Source of the DNA: Onychomys torridus
Taxonomy: Eukaryota > Chordata > Mammalia > Rodentia > Cricetidae
NCBI RefSeq assembly: GCF_903995425.1
Contig: NW_023414046.1
Coordinates: 558,001-622,000, forward strand
Length of the DNA: 64,000 bases
Direction: 5' to 3'
Shown: piece after piece, positions 41,697 through 53,540 of the stretch
Position numbering within the stretch: position 1 is the stretch's first letter
Layout: every line of letters begins with the position of its first letter
Program-made: the position numbers and the translations under genes
Notes under the pieces: generated by a model
Seen by the model: only the letters and a program-made list of their open reading frames with translations
Database searches by the model: none
What the model was told of the DNA's origin: nothing

Positions 41697-44600
41697 GTCA
41701 GTGGTCCTTTCTACTCTTTATCTAAATGTTACACTTTCATGTATTAAAAGCCTTTAACTTTCTGATTCTGATAATTTTTAAAATTTTCTTATGAACAATT
41801 CTGTAAACAGACAAACAATAACATCACCCACTGAAATTAAGCACACTCAAAAACTATACAACTCAAAGTACTTTTATACAATTAGAGTTCTCATAGGGAA
41901 CAGAAGCTCTGGAGCCTCACATGGGATTTTATGTTTTCACAATTGAATATATTTTGATTTACTTTCCACCCCAAAACCCCCAAAACCTTAGATAGAATTA
42001 GAACTTGAAAAACACTTACCTTTATATTATTTTTCATAACTGGCATTCATTACCTGCATTCAGTCCTTGATAATTTAACTTTTCATGTTCTCTTTTCTCC
42101 ATGTTATATTGTGTCCACATATGCATTGTTTCTATATGCATATATTATTGGGTAGATCCTGCATATGAGCAAAAGTATGGTGTCTTCTTTCTAAAAGTAT
42201 ATGACCACACTTAATATTACACATTTTAGGTCCATCCATTTTCCTACAAATTTTTATTTTATTTTTCTCTTTAGCTGAATTGTCCTCCATTTTTATACAG
42301 TTTTCATTATTCATTCATCTATTGACAGATAATTATTCTGATTCTAATACTTTTCCTTTGGTGATTAAAACACTAGTAAACATGGGGTATAAATATCTCT
42401 ATATTGGAGTGTGTTTTTTTCCTGGATAAATGACCAGGAGTGAAAGAATTGGGTTATAAGTTAGTTCTGTCTTCAACTTTTTCAATAATCTCCAAACTGA
42501 TTTCTACATTGGCTGTATTTACAGCCATTCAACAATGAATAAGGCTGCCTTTCTCTCCATATTCCCTTGACCATTTGTTGTCAAGTTAGTTGATGACAGC
42601 CATTCTTCCTGGGGTGAGGCAATATTTCAACTTGGTTTGAATTTGCATTTCCACAGTGGCCTTTTAGGGATGCTGAATTGTTTTGCAATGTTTATTGACC
42701 ATTTGAGGTTCTGTCTTTGAAAAGTGTCTATTTAGTTCATTTAGCATTTTGTTGATTTGCAGTTTTATTTCCTCAATGTTTAATTAATTTAATTTTTGGT
42801 AAATTGTTGCTATAAAACTTATCCAAAGTGTCACTGGTACAGATTCTCTCAGCTATACCTTAAACCTTTTATGAGGTGTTTTTGGACTTACCTCAATTTT
42901 TATTACTCTTTGGAATGTAGTGAAATATTCTTCAAAACTTCTGAAATTATTATTTGTGTCTGTTGGCTTATGTGTATTCTTGGGAAAAATTTGGATTATA
43001 TATGGCTCATGCAGATTTTTCTATCTGTTTATAGTGGCCCAAATGGTCTCAAAAATTTAATTCCTAGACTACTTATCTTACATGTTAGTGTTAAAAATGA
43101 CAATATGTAGTGCTGTTACAATCCTTGCTACTGTGGAAATAACAAAACTCTGTCTATAAAATCAGTCATATATTCTGTCTTCCATACCTACACCTTTGCT
43201 ATTTAATTTAACCTAAAGTTTAAACGTTCCAACTGAGCCTGTTAGAATAGTCATGTAAGGCCCAAGTTCACACAGGCTGATTCGTGTCAGTCTTTTAACA
43301 TGGTCTACAGGTCCAGCATTTAAAACACATTCCTCTTCATGAATTGTCCTTCTGAGACATGTCTGCTGTGATCCTGTGTGACGTAAACACAGCATCCATA
43401 ACTGATAGATAACCATGCCCAGACCTTAAATGTATTTCTTGTTTCATGTATACTGCTTGTAAGACACTTGTTTCATCTTGTTTTCACAGAGTTTGAACAT
43501 TCATGAGAGAATGTCACTGTATTGGAAATAATGTTTTTGAGTAATTATTTTCAATCATCTATAATCTTTCTCCTTATATCTAGGAAAACACTTCCAGGTA
43601 ACATGTAGTTAAACCATACTTTTTTGTTTCAGGGTCTGTTGACATTCAGAGATGTGACTGTGAACTTCTTGAAAGAGGAGTGGGATTGCCTGGACTCTGC
43701 TCAGAGATCTTTGTACATTGATGTGATGTTGGAGAATTACAACAACCTGGTCTTTGTGGGTGAGAACACTTTGCTTGTAGAACTCCGCCCCATCTTTTGT
43801 TTGTTCTGACTTCACAGGATGGAAAATCCGTCAGGCTGTCCTGAAAAAACCAGCAGGAGACAAGGCAAAGTTTAGTAGTAGGAAAGAACTTTTTCATGCT
43901 GTTTAGCTTTCTCTTTCCATTTTCCATTTCAGAGGTGTCATCCACCCTTCATTTTGGTTTCAAGATTCATTGTAAACTCAGTAGAATATAATATTTCCAC
44001 TCATATTCTAGAGCTCCATATCCATTATCACTATTGACATGGTTTTAATTTTGAGAAAAGTTCAAGGTACTGACTAAATATACTAAAGAATTTGAGAAGA
44101 AAAATCAAACAAGAAATCTTGCCTAAATTCCTCTGTTTTGTGTTTTCATGTGCTGACTGCAATATTGTCTTAGATTCCTGTATTCTTTCTACAAGTTCTA
44201 ACATGGGTTATGGGCTGCCTCAAAGAACATGTGGATTATTGTATGCAAAGTAGGCATGATCACTAGTCTGGAAAGAATGAGATTGTCCTGGAATGTGGAG
44301 AGAGGAATGTGAGCTCGTGAATGAGCAGGAAAACAGTGAAGGCTTCATGTGAAAGAGAAAGCAAGAGCCAAGAATGGTTTTGCCATATTCAATTCCACTT
44401 GAAAGGATTCCTGAGCATTTAACAGTGTAGTGTCCTGGCTCCAAGATGCATCCTGTCTGTTGTAATAACTGTTAGAAGGCGTTGTGTTTCTTACGCCTGA
44501 AATATAGTGACTTAATACTAGTACAACGTGCAGTTTTATTTGATTCTGCTTAAAACAGATTGGAATAATTTTACAAAATTTTAAGTCTAACCTAAGTCTA

Positions 44601-46893
44601 AGTAGTAGGATTATTCTGTAATTGCATTCCTTATATGCATATCTTCATATTAATATCCTTCATTTTCTTCCCAGTAGAGAATACACAGACACCCTTCTGG
44701 GAAATAATCTCATCAGTCAGTATAAGAGTGGACTTGAGAATAACCCTATGAGGAAAGCTAAGAAACACAGCAATGTGTGGAGCTCAGATACTGGAGGATA
44801 GAAATAAACAATAGCTGCCCATGACAGCCTTGGCTCAAATGACCTAGAGCCTCTGATGTCTCCCAGAATTCTGTCTTTGCATCCATTACTTCTGATTAAT
44901 CTAATGTGTTTTTCTATAGAGAAAAGTAAACCCTTTGATGCTTTTAAGACTTTAATCTTTAAACGAATCGGGTCTTCTGAACAGTACCCCTCCTTTCCTG
45001 TTACATAGTAAGTGTAAATACTGTGAATCTGGGATTGGATTAAACTCCTTTTCATCAATTTCTGAGAAGAAATATTTAAAGATAGAGACATGTATTCTAA
45101 ATATAATCTCTATGAGCTCTATCCCAAAGCTAACTCAAGGCCGCAAATTACTTTTTCCATTTTTTTCCCAGTTGGAGATTTTTGATAAAGATGAGATATC
45201 TGTTATAAATCATTGATCCTTGGAGGCTGTCATGCTGTTTTTGTGAGAGTACATACATTTTCATTCAGTGAATGAAAAATGTGCATTACTGGGAACTCTT
45301 AAGTTCTTCCATGTTGACTTACGTTAAAAGAGAACTTAGGAAGACAGTCATTTGTCACATGTTTATTATTGGAACAAACCCTATTAATCTGAATTGTACT
45401 CATTTTCAGAGAACTATTGCAAATTTGATCCTGTTTATCAATATGTGAAGACTGGAAAGGAGTCTTGTCAGTGTACTGAGCTTGGCAAAGTGCTTCATGA
45501 CCCCTCCACATGTGCTCATTTTAGAACAAGAGAAACTACAGAAAACTCTAATAACTACACATGCAGTAACCACAGCGATGCCTCTACTGATTCATCAAAC
45601 CCAGACAGACATGAAAGCATGCACACTGCAGAAGAACCTTGCAAATCTAAAGACTGTGAGAAATCTTTAAATTTGAGTTCCAACATTTCTCAAGATCAGA
45701 GACTCTACACTTCAAAGAAAGAGCACAGGCAGCGAGAATATGATGACTGTTTTAACTCTGAAAACAGTCTTATGCAACAATCAAGCTACATTGGAGAGAA
45801 ACCATACCAGTGTGGGAAATGTGGGAAATGCTTTAGGATTGCCTCATACCTCACTGAACATAAGAGAATTCATACTGGAATTAAACCCTACAAGTGCAAA
45901 GTTTGTGAAAAATCCTTTTCCCAGCGTTCAAGTCTTAAAATTCATCTAAGACTTCATACTGGGGAGAAACCTTACAAATGCAAAGAATGTGGAAAGTCAT
46001 TTCGTCAGTTGTCAGGAATTAATAGCCATCAGAAAAAGCATACAGGAGAGAAACCTTACAAGTGTAAGGACTGTGACAAATCCTTTGCTCACTCTTCCAC
46101 TTTCAAGAAACACCAGAAAATGCATACTGCTGGGAGATATTATAGTTGTGAAGAATGTGGCAAGGTCTTTTATCAGCTTTCACGCTTTCAAAGCCATTGC
46201 AGACTCCATACTGGAGAGAAGCCTTACAAATGCAGTGAGTGTGACAGATCCTTTCCCCAGTATTCATTATTGAGTAGGCATCAGAAAACTCATTCTCTAG
46301 AGAAGTCTCACAAATGCAAAGACTGTGATAAATCCTTCCTTAAATTATCACACCTTAACAGGCATTACAGAATCCATACTGGTGAAAAGCCTTACAAATG
46401 TGAGGTATGTGACAAATATTTTACCTGGGATTCAACCCTTAGAAGACATCAGAAAATTCATACTGGGGAGAAACCTTACAAATGTAAGGAATGTGGCAAA
46501 TCCTTTATCGAACAATCATATCTTAAACGACATCAGAGTGTTCACACTGGAGAGAAACTTTACAGATGTAAGGGATGTGATAAGTCTTTCACTAGCTCCA
46601 CATATCTTAGAGCACATCAGAGAATTCATACTGGAGAGAAACTTCCAAAATGCAAGGACTGTGGCATGTCCTTTTTCCATATTGCAACTCTTAAATCACA
46701 TCAGCGAGTTCACACTGGAGAGAGACCTTACAGTTGTAAGGAATGTGACAAATCCTTTACCAATCGTGCAAATCTTAGAAGACATCAGAGTATTCACACT
46801 AGGGAGAAACCTTACAAATGTATGGAATGTGACAAGTCCTTTGCCTGTGACTCACATCTTAGAAAACATCAGAGAGTTCATACTGGAGAATAA
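41667..46893 (+). CDS. KRAB-A C2H2 zinc-finger protein, gene 2
   Basis: Predicted spliced CDS is 41667-41696, 43633-43759 and 45410-46893 (1641 nt, 546 aa). Residues 1-10 are the start exon, 11-52 the KRAB A-box with DV, EEW and MLE all kept, about 53-184 a linker, and about 185-543 thirteen complete C2H2 fingers, ending HTGE then TAA. It is probably a nuclear DNA-binding repressor acting through TRIM28; this is inferred from the family. Helix residues -1 to 6 for fingers 1-13 are IASYLTE, QRSSLKI, QLSGINS, HSSTFKK, QLSRFQS, QYSLLSR, KLSHLNR, WDSTLRR, EQSYLKR, SSTYLRA, HIATLKS, NRANLRR and CDSHLRK. Linkers TAGRY (fingers 4-5) and SLEKS (6-7) are non-canonical. All splice sites are GT-AG. No gene name is claimed. 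Confidence 0.88.
41910..43050 (-). mobile_element. Old L1 ORF2 end in gene 2 intron 1 (antisense)
   Basis: Antisense to the end of an ancient L1 ORF2: TTTTAGGTCCATCCATTTTC, CTGAATTGTCCTCCATTTTT and GTGATTAAAACACTAGTAAAC. Missing from unit 1, where a B1 marks the gap, so it was probably deleted there. Confidence 0.65.
43633..43759 (+). CDS. Gene 2 KRAB A-box exon
   Basis: 127 nt between TTTCAG and G/GTGAGA. It encodes GLLTFRDVTVNFLKEEWDC, then a core ending DVMLENYNNLVFV, phase 1. The residues most important for TRIM28 contact in the family (DV, EEW, MLE) are all present. FS of the usual F-S-x-E-E-W is FL. Confidence 0.93.
45410..46893 (+). CDS. Gene 2 linker and zinc-finger exon
   Basis: Acceptor CATTTTCAG/AGAACTATTGC. 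The linker is alignable with gene 1 throughout (CNELGKVLHDPSTC there, CTELGKVLHDPSTC here). Thirteen fingers run from YQCGKCGKCF (about 45805) to HLRKHQRVH. Fingers 8 and 10-12 correspond best to gene 1 fingers 4, 7, 8 and the broken 9. Gene 2 carries extra fingers, chiefly 3-7, several with a GKSF/GKVF rather than DKSF backbone. TAA follows at 46891-46893. Confidence 0.92.
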
Positions 46894-47225
46894 CTGTATA
46901 GTTGACAGGAATGTGACAAATCTTTTGCCCAATCTGTGGTTTAAAGAAACATCAAAATTTTCATACTGGAGAGAAACTTCACAAATGTGACACATCCTAA
47001 TCTGCTATTCGGATCTTATAAGACTTCAGAGGGTTCATACTGGACAGAGACATTACAGTTGCAAGAAAAGTGACAAATCTTTTACAAGGTGCTTCTACCT
47101 CAGTGCACATCAGAAAATTCATACTAGAAAGAAACCATACAAATGCAAAGACTGGTGCATTTCTTTATCCAGATTTTGAATCTTATGAGACATTAGAAAA
47201 TTCATACTGGAGAGAAACACACCAT
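46894..47225 (+). pseudogene. Fossil zinc fingers downstream of gene 2
   Basis: About four broken finger units continue (GAATGTGACAAATCTTTTGC, TTCATACTGGAGAG repeated) with stops and frameshifts. The last 60 bp match 10869-10940 and 18470-18540. Confidence 0.85.
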
Positions 47226-47310
47226 CGTAAGTAATGTGTGTTTTTTCTGGTATTCTCTACTTTCAAAGTACAGCAGTATACAAAATAGAAACATAAAGAT
47301 AAGAAATTTG

Positions 47311-47479
47311 CTGGGTGGTGGTGGCGCACGCCTTTAATCCCAGCACTCGGGAGGCAGAGGCAGGTGGATCTCTGTGAGTTCGAGGCCAGCCTGGGCTACC
47401 AAGTGACTTCCAGGAAAGGCACAAAGCTACACAGAGAAACCCTGTCTCAAAAAAACCAAAAAAAAAAAAAAAAAAAAGG
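47311..47479 (+). mobile_element. B1 SINE
   Basis: GGTGGTGGTGGCGCACGCC through AAACCCTGTCTCAAAAAAAC and a long A-tail. Absent from unit 1. Confidence 0.95.
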
Positions 47480-47582
47480 TAAGAAACTTATGAAAGTCAT
47501 ATTAATAAAGGTTTAAATTTTAAAAAATATCCTAGAGTTTATATTAAAATAAAATTCTGCAAATGTAATAATGGGAAAGGCT

Positions 47583-47797
47583 TTTTTTATTTCTTTTAAT
47601 CCATATGCATGCTTCACTGCAAATATGTCTGCATTACATGTGTGCCTGGTGTAGATGGAGTCAAGAAGGGGTCATTAGATCCCCTAGACCGGAGTCACAG
47701 TCCATGGTGAACTGCCATGCCTGTGTTGGGAATTGAACACTGGTCTTCTGGAAGAGCAACCAGTGCTCTTACCCACTTAGCCATGTCTCTAGCCCTG
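47583..47797 (-). mobile_element. B2/B3-type SINE
   Basis: Paralog of 18546-18805 without its large TG expansion: GGTCTTCTGGAAGAGCAACC and TAGCCATGTCTCTAGCC. Confidence 0.8.
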
Positions 47798-47828
47798 GTT
47801 AAAAAAAAATGTAATAAAAACATTTATC

Positions 47829-47918
47829 AGGGTTGGGGATTTAGCTCAGTGGTAGAGCACTTGCCTAGCAAGCGCAAGGCCCTGGGTTCAATCCCCAGGT
47901 CCAAAAAAAAAAAAAATT
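47829..47918 (+). mobile_element. ID SINE
   Basis: GGTTGGGGATTTAGCTCAGT, GGTAGAGCACTTGCCTAGC, then poly-A. Unit 1 lacks it. Confidence 0.95.
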
Positions 47919-48104
47919 ACCTTGTGCAACATTCCAAAAATTCATATAAATGCCAGGTGTGGTGGTGCACTCCTTTATTCTCAGCACCCAGGAGTAGAGG
48001 CAAAGAGGTCTTTTAAGTCAGAGGACATCATCATATACATACTGAATTATAGGACTATATAAACTCTTTGTCAAAAAAAAAATCCTAATAAAGAAACATA
48101 AAAT

Positions 48105-48360
48105 ATATGACAAAACCTTTAGTTTTCCCTCTGCTGTACATTACAAAATTCATACTTCTGAGAAACCATATAATGGTAGAGAGTATATACTCCCTGTATT
48201 TTTTTTTCAGTCCATTGGAAATTACACATCTCAAAATATATTGGATTTGACAAACCCTTTACATAGTGTTGATATTGCACAGATAAAAGAAAATTCACCA
48301 TTAAAGAAAACACTGATAAATTCTTCATACTAGAGTCAAACCACACAAATGGCAAGAAAG
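48105..48360 (+). pseudogene. Very degraded finger remnants, unit 2
   Basis: GACAAAACCTTTAG, CAAAATTCATACTTCTGAGA and CATACTAGAGTCAAACCAC keep finger spacing; paralog of 19020-19290. Not coding. Confidence 0.5.
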
Positions 48361-48432
48361 TAACTGACTGGAGAGACAGGCTGTGGATGTGACATCACTG
48401 AAATACTGACTCACAACTTAGAAACTGCCAAA

Positions 48433-48590
48433 GGCTGAGGATGTGGTGACACACACCTTAAATCCCAGCTCTCTGGAGACAGAGGAAGGTGTACCCTGTG
48501 CATTCTCGGCCAGCATTGTCTACATTGAAAATTCCAAGTTAGCCATGGCTACACAGGGAAACCTTATCTTGAAAACCCAAAACTGTAAGA
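48433..48590 (+). mobile_element. Old B1 SINE
   Basis: TGAGGATGTGGTGACACAC, TAAATCCCAGCTCTC; paralog of 19361-19505. Confidence 0.75.
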
Positions 48591-48879
48591 AAATAAAAAG
48601 CCCCGAGGGTATGCAGAATTTCATTTTGAAGTACTTAAAAATTAGGAAGAATTTACTTGAAACTATAATAAAATGATATAGCTCCCAGGAACTGCTAGTA
48701 TACCTTCACTGAGAAAGGAGACTCATAGGACCCACCCTCAGTTATGGTGAAATGGTAATTGACCCAATCTTACAGAGTAGCTTGTTCTTAATAATTTCTG
48801 AGCAGTTATGAGTCTTTGCATTACCAACTATCTACTATTATGAGGAGACTTTTTATCAACATGGAGAGTAGTACAAAGT

Positions 48880-49529
48880 GATCATTTTAAACATGAATAT
48901 TTAGATAGGAGACAATGCTCATGATCATTATCAAAACATCAATATGTTGTACCCTAGAACCTATAGTTTCCAAGTCATGTTGGTTTTTTTTTGGTTTTAT
49001 TTATTTATTTTTTTACCATGGCATGAATTCCTCTGTAATGCAGGTTTGAAATCCACCTGAGAGCGTTTGTTGATGTCCATAAACTCTGGTGCCCGTTTTG
49101 CACCAGTACACACATCTAGGCTAGCAGGTTGGTATTTAAGATGCATGGCCCAGGGATAAGTAAGACCATTGACATCATTTCTCTGTCAACAGCCTGCATA
49201 GGATCTTACAGTGCTAGAAAAGCTAGCCAGCAGGGAGAGTTGCCTAGTAAGTACAATATTCCTCTCTGTCTTGCAAGCAAAGTGTTTGGTGTCTTCAGCT
49301 ACACCATGTACTTATGGTCCCAAGCAAGAGCACTGGGAACGATCTGTTTTGTTTAGGGTATTTGGGGTGACAAAAGGGCCTCCTTGACCAGGGAGTCCTA
49401 AGAAGATAAACCAGTATCTGGTATAGAGAGTTCCATTAAATAGTTCTGGTGACTGGGAGAAGCATTATTTTCCCAAGTGGGAGACCTCTGTTCAAAGATT
49501 TTAAAATCATGTTTGCTATTATTCTGTAA
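48880..49529. other. Shared repeat-like block, unit 2
   Basis: Paralog of 19800-20400, possibly L1 3'-derived. No conserved reading frame. Confidence 0.4.
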
Positions 49530-50917
49530 CGTAGGGGGATTTCATAAGGCTTCTTCACAAATCTTTACTTTTGGTTGACCTATCCACTCTTCATCCTTTC
49601 TCCCTACCCCAACCCCAGTTAAACTTTTATAATGTGTTCTGCTGTCCTCTCTTGTATTTTTCAGTTGGGTTGCAAAATGATAGGTTGTCATGTAGCTTCT
49701 TCACAGACATCACATTTGATGATGATCTTTCAGCAGCCCTCTCTCCACTACATATTTGAACCAATCTACCCCCAGGATTCCCACCCTCTCATTTCATATC
49801 ACCTGTATTCTACTATCTATCCTCTCTGCCTCCATGTCCCCATTAATGGTCTATTTCTAGATCCCTGGCTTCTACATGTAGTCTTACTTGAACATACAAA
49901 ACAAAGTTTGTAGCTTAGACACACAGATGTGAGAGAACATGTGATGTTTGACTTTGGGGGCCTAGGTATCTGACCTTGTCATAATTTCAGGTTACCTACA
50001 TGTCCATCTAGATTTCACACTTTCAACTTTATTTACAGCTGGATACTACACAGGTTTATAAAGATAAGTATCACATTTTCATCTACTCATGTTTCAGTTT
50101 ATGGACATCTAGGTTGATTCCATTTCCTAGATACAGTGAATAAAGGGAATAAAATATAATGAACTTGATGGGCAAGTGCTCATTGGTAAAATGCCAAGTC
50201 TTAGGAGTTCATACCCAGGGATGGTTATTGTGTATCAGTTTCCTCTGAGATTAAATCTTTCCATCTTAAAGGAATCTCCTTAAAGCATAGGGCTTGAAAA
50301 GAGAGACAAAGGAATGGGATGCTCTAAGGCTGTGGTTCTCCAGCTTCCAGATGCTGCAACCCTTTAATACAGTACTTCATACTGTAGTGACCCCCATCCA
50401 TAAAACTATTCGTTATTATTTTATAGCAGTAATTTTGCTACTGTTATGAATTCTAATGTAAATATCTCACATGCAGGATACCTAATATGAGACACCAAAT
50501 GGATCATGACACAAGGGTTGAGACACTTTGCTCAAAGGGAGAAGATACATTCAGTCCTGCAGAGAATCTCTTAAAGCTCAGGAATAGAAAACTTCATAGC
50601 TTTGGGAAGTCACAGAAACTGGCAAGATTCACTAGTGCCCTGCTCCCTCAAGCATATATAACCAGTAATGACTGCTGACACTGTTAGACAGCTGAGCTGT
50701 ACAGAAGATGCTCAGACCAGCCATGAAGCAGACACAGTTAAGTTGCCTGTACCAGACAAGACAAGCGGCCTGGGGGAAGTAGTGAGTGGCTTGAATCTCC
50801 CTTGTGCTGCCTGTGAGCTGTGCAGTGACCCCCAGGCTTCCAGCTTCACTAGTCATCACCCTCACTGGGTGATGCAGCTGTCATTGACTCCTTTATGCGT
50901 CTATGAATGATCCCTCA

Positions 50918-51286
50918 TGTAGTTAGAGTTTTCCTGCCTGGCTCACAGTCAGGACAAATCTCTCTCACCTGCCAGACCCTTAGACGCTCAGAACCAACCA
51001 AGTAAACACACAGAAACTTATATTGCTTACAAACTGTATGGCCATGGTAGGCTTCTTGTTATCTACTTCTTCTATCTTAACACATTTCTGTTAGTCTATA
51101 CTTTGCCACATGGCTCGTGGCTTACCTGTACCTCACATTGTCCTTGTCATGGCAGTGGCTGGCAGCGTCTCCCCGCCCCAGCCTTTTCTTCCCAGAATTC
51201 TCTTCTCTCTTGTCCCACCTATACTTCCTGCCTGGCCACTGGCCAAACAGCATTTTATTTATTTATACAGAGCGATATCGACAGCA
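50918..51286 (-). mobile_element. 3'-side LTR of the mini-element
   Basis: Reverse strand TGCTGTCGATATC to CTCTAACTACA, with CCATGTGGCAAAGTATAGAC. Same family as 6934-7317 and 40770-41107. Confidence 0.85.
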
Positions 51287-51314
51287 CTTCCCTTTTTCTT
51301 TTTTCTTTTTTTTT
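51287..51314 (-). other. Polypurine tract
   Basis: 28 purines in a row on the reverse strand, ending GGGAAG directly against the TG of the LTR, as expected of the plus-strand primer of an LTR element. Confidence 0.7.
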
Positions 51315-51357
51315 AAAGGAAGGTTTTAACTTTTACATAGTAAAATTACATATAACA

Positions 51358-51420
51358 AGTCGGTAGAGAATGGGACTCTTAATCCTAGGGTTGTGGGTTC
51401 TAGCCCCACATTGGGCGCCA
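51358..51420 (+). other. tRNA-Lys(CUU)-derived 63-nt segment including CCA
   Basis: About 56 of 63 positions match tRNA-Lys(CUU) as I recall it, from the D-arm to the 3' end, with anticodon CTT at 51378-51380 and terminal CCA at 51418-51420. The 5' acceptor strand and part of the D-arm are missing. CCA is not encoded in mammalian tRNA genes, so this comes from a mature tRNA, as in an ERV primer site (18 nt, 51403-51420) that was copied much too far. Confidence 0.8.
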
Positions 51421-51428
51421 GATTTTGG

Positions 51429-51726
51429 TGTAATTATTAAGGCCACTCCTTGTAGTTAAAAGGGAGGTTTATTTTGTGGAGTAACTTACAAATGAAGGGA
51501 TATGTTGCAGGGCTGGGAAAGTTATGGCGCAGTTCGGCGGTGTTCTCTGGAGACCTCTGCTTGGTCTACCTCCAGCATCCAGGGTCCCAGAACCAAGAGA
51601 GGCCTCTCCTCTCGATCCTGGGTCTTCAGCTTCCTCCCTCAGCCCCACCTTGTGGGCGTGACCATTACCAAAGCCTCAATGGGGGTTGGAACTTCCAGGC
51701 CAAGGCTGGGATGGCTACCCACTACA
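51429..51726 (-). mobile_element. 5'-side LTR of the mini-element
   Basis: Reverse strand TGTAGTGGGTAGCC to TAATAATTACA, with AAAATAAACCTCCC as polyadenylation signal and GGTCACGCCCACAAGG upstream. Not the family of the other LTR. Confidence 0.75.
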
Positions 51727-52629
51727 CCCTCACCCACAGTCTTGTAAGTTACCCCAAATAAAACTCACTTGTACTTGACTTTAGAGATGACTCTGTGGTT
51801 CAGAGCACTGTATGCTCTGTCAGAAGAGTCCCTTTGGATTCCCAGCACCCTCACATGGGGACTCAATATGTAACCTCATTCCAGGGCACTCATGTGGCAC
51901 AAGGAACACATATTGCATGCAGTCATACATGCAGACAAAACACCTCTTTGGAAAAAAATCCTCACTGGTTCATCAAGTTAGACTTTCCTAATGTTGATTT
52001 GTCATAGCTTCCTTATCTGTGGTAAGTAGATGTTCATCTTTGTTTCCACAGGAAGAGTGGCATGGATCAGTTCTGTAATTGGCTCACAGAGAATTGTGAG
52101 TTGTTTTATTTTCTTTCATTTTAGTTCTTCATTTATTTGAGAACATACACACTGATTTCAAAAGCTGGTTCTTTGGTTCCTACAACTACAGCAGTTTTTG
52201 ACTTCCTTCCTCCCCACTGATGCCAAAGTCAGTTATTTCTATTCCTGATGATGGCCATTGTAGCTAGGGCAATGTGGAAGCTTAACGGAGTCCTAGTCTA
52301 CATTTCCTGATAGGTATATGACCTTTTTTATTTGTTTTAGTTTTACTTTGGATTTGTTGTTGTTTGTCCCTTTTACTTTTGTTTTGCTTTTTTTTTTTTT
52401 TTTTTTTTACTTTAAACGTTTTGAGATTATAATGTAATTACAACAAGTCTTCTTTCCCTTTCCTACTGCCAAATCCTCCCCTATTCCCTTCCCTGCTCTC
52501 TTTTAAATTCATGGCCACTTATTTCAGTAACTTATTGCATATATATATATACACTCACGTACATATATACTCCACGACAGCTAGGGCAATACAGAGAAAC
52601 TCTGTCTCTAAAACAGATATAAACAAAAA

Positions 52630-52763
52630 AAGTCCCAGAACTCGGGAGGCAGAGCCAGGCGGATCTCTGTGAGTTCGAGGCCAACCTGAGCTACCAAGTG
52701 AGATCCAGGAAAGGCACAAAGAAACCCTGTCTCAAAAAACCAAAAAAAAAAAAAAAAAAAAGC
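52630..52763 (+). mobile_element. B1 SINE, 5'-truncated
   Basis: CAGAACTCGGGAGGCAG to AAACCCTGTCTCAAAAAACC and an A-tail; an internal gap lies after GGCACAAAG. Confidence 0.9.
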
Positions 52764-53024
52764 AAAGAAAGAAAAGAAAAATACATGTTCCTAAATATAA
52801 CCTCTGTCCCTATCATGCTACTTATAGATATTTTTCCAAGGCTGTGATACAGGATAACCAGTTGATGTGCTCTTCCTGAGGGGAAACAAAGTCAGCTCCC
52901 AGCATTCCCCAGTTGCCTTTTTCCCCATCCACTTTGATATGTCCATTGTACTTGCCTTTGCTTAGCTCACATCATGTGAGTACTTTGGTGAGATTTTAGA
53001 GACATAGTTCCTGGCATTACTAGG

Positions 53025-53490
53025 TGTGATGGCTACTCTTGGTTGTCAACTTGACTACATCTGGAATGAACTACCATTCAGAAATGGAGGGCACACCTGT
53101 GAGAAAATATATTTGCCTGGTTTAAGGGGATGAATCCGCTTGTAGTCCTGACCTTTGAGGCTGGAGACACACATCTTTGAAAATGATCTTGATGCTGGAA
53201 GCTAAACCTTTAATCTAGACCACACCTTCTCCTGGAAGCCTATAGAAAGACAAGGAAGAATGAAGTTTTTGCTCCTTTCCTGGTATGGGCTCATTTCCTG
53301 GTTAGCACATCCATTCCTTCACTGGCATTGAAGCCTACTTATTTCTTTGGGATTACAGCATATACTGAAGACCATCCAAGACATCCAGTATTGTGGAGGG
53401 AGCAATGACCGAATTTTTGGATTTTCTGTTCACAGCTAGTCATTGATGGATTAGTTAGAAAGCAGCCTGTAAAATTAGACACATAAATTA

Positions 53491-53540
<50 letters not shown>

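Larger units (their letters stand above)
50918..51726 (-). mobile_element. 809-bp mini-retroelement with two unlike LTRs
   Basis: Read on the reverse strand: a 298-bp LTR, an 8-nt spacer, a primer site continuing into a long tRNA-Lys copy, about 43 nt of unknown sequence, a polypurine tract, and a 369-bp LTR of a different family. The outer ends are TG and CA. The 6-bp repeats CCCTCA at 50912-50917 and 51727-51732 flank the whole. No coding sequence. Unit 1 lacks it, so it is younger than the duplication. Two adjacent insertions followed by deletion is an alternative reading. Confidence 0.65.
49530..53024. repeat. Unit 2 tail block
   Basis: It aligns with unit 0 (859-2623) and with unit 1's tail (20401-22540) where not interrupted by the element at 50918-51726 or the B1 at 52630. 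The last part (52950-53024) again matches unit 0, up to an ERVL LTR at the same point. No gene. Confidence 0.78.

Noticed and set aside
51358..51420. Functional tRNA-Lys gene
   Set aside because: The 5' acceptor strand and part of the D-arm are missing, and CCA is encoded. It adjoins an LTR in the position of a primer site.
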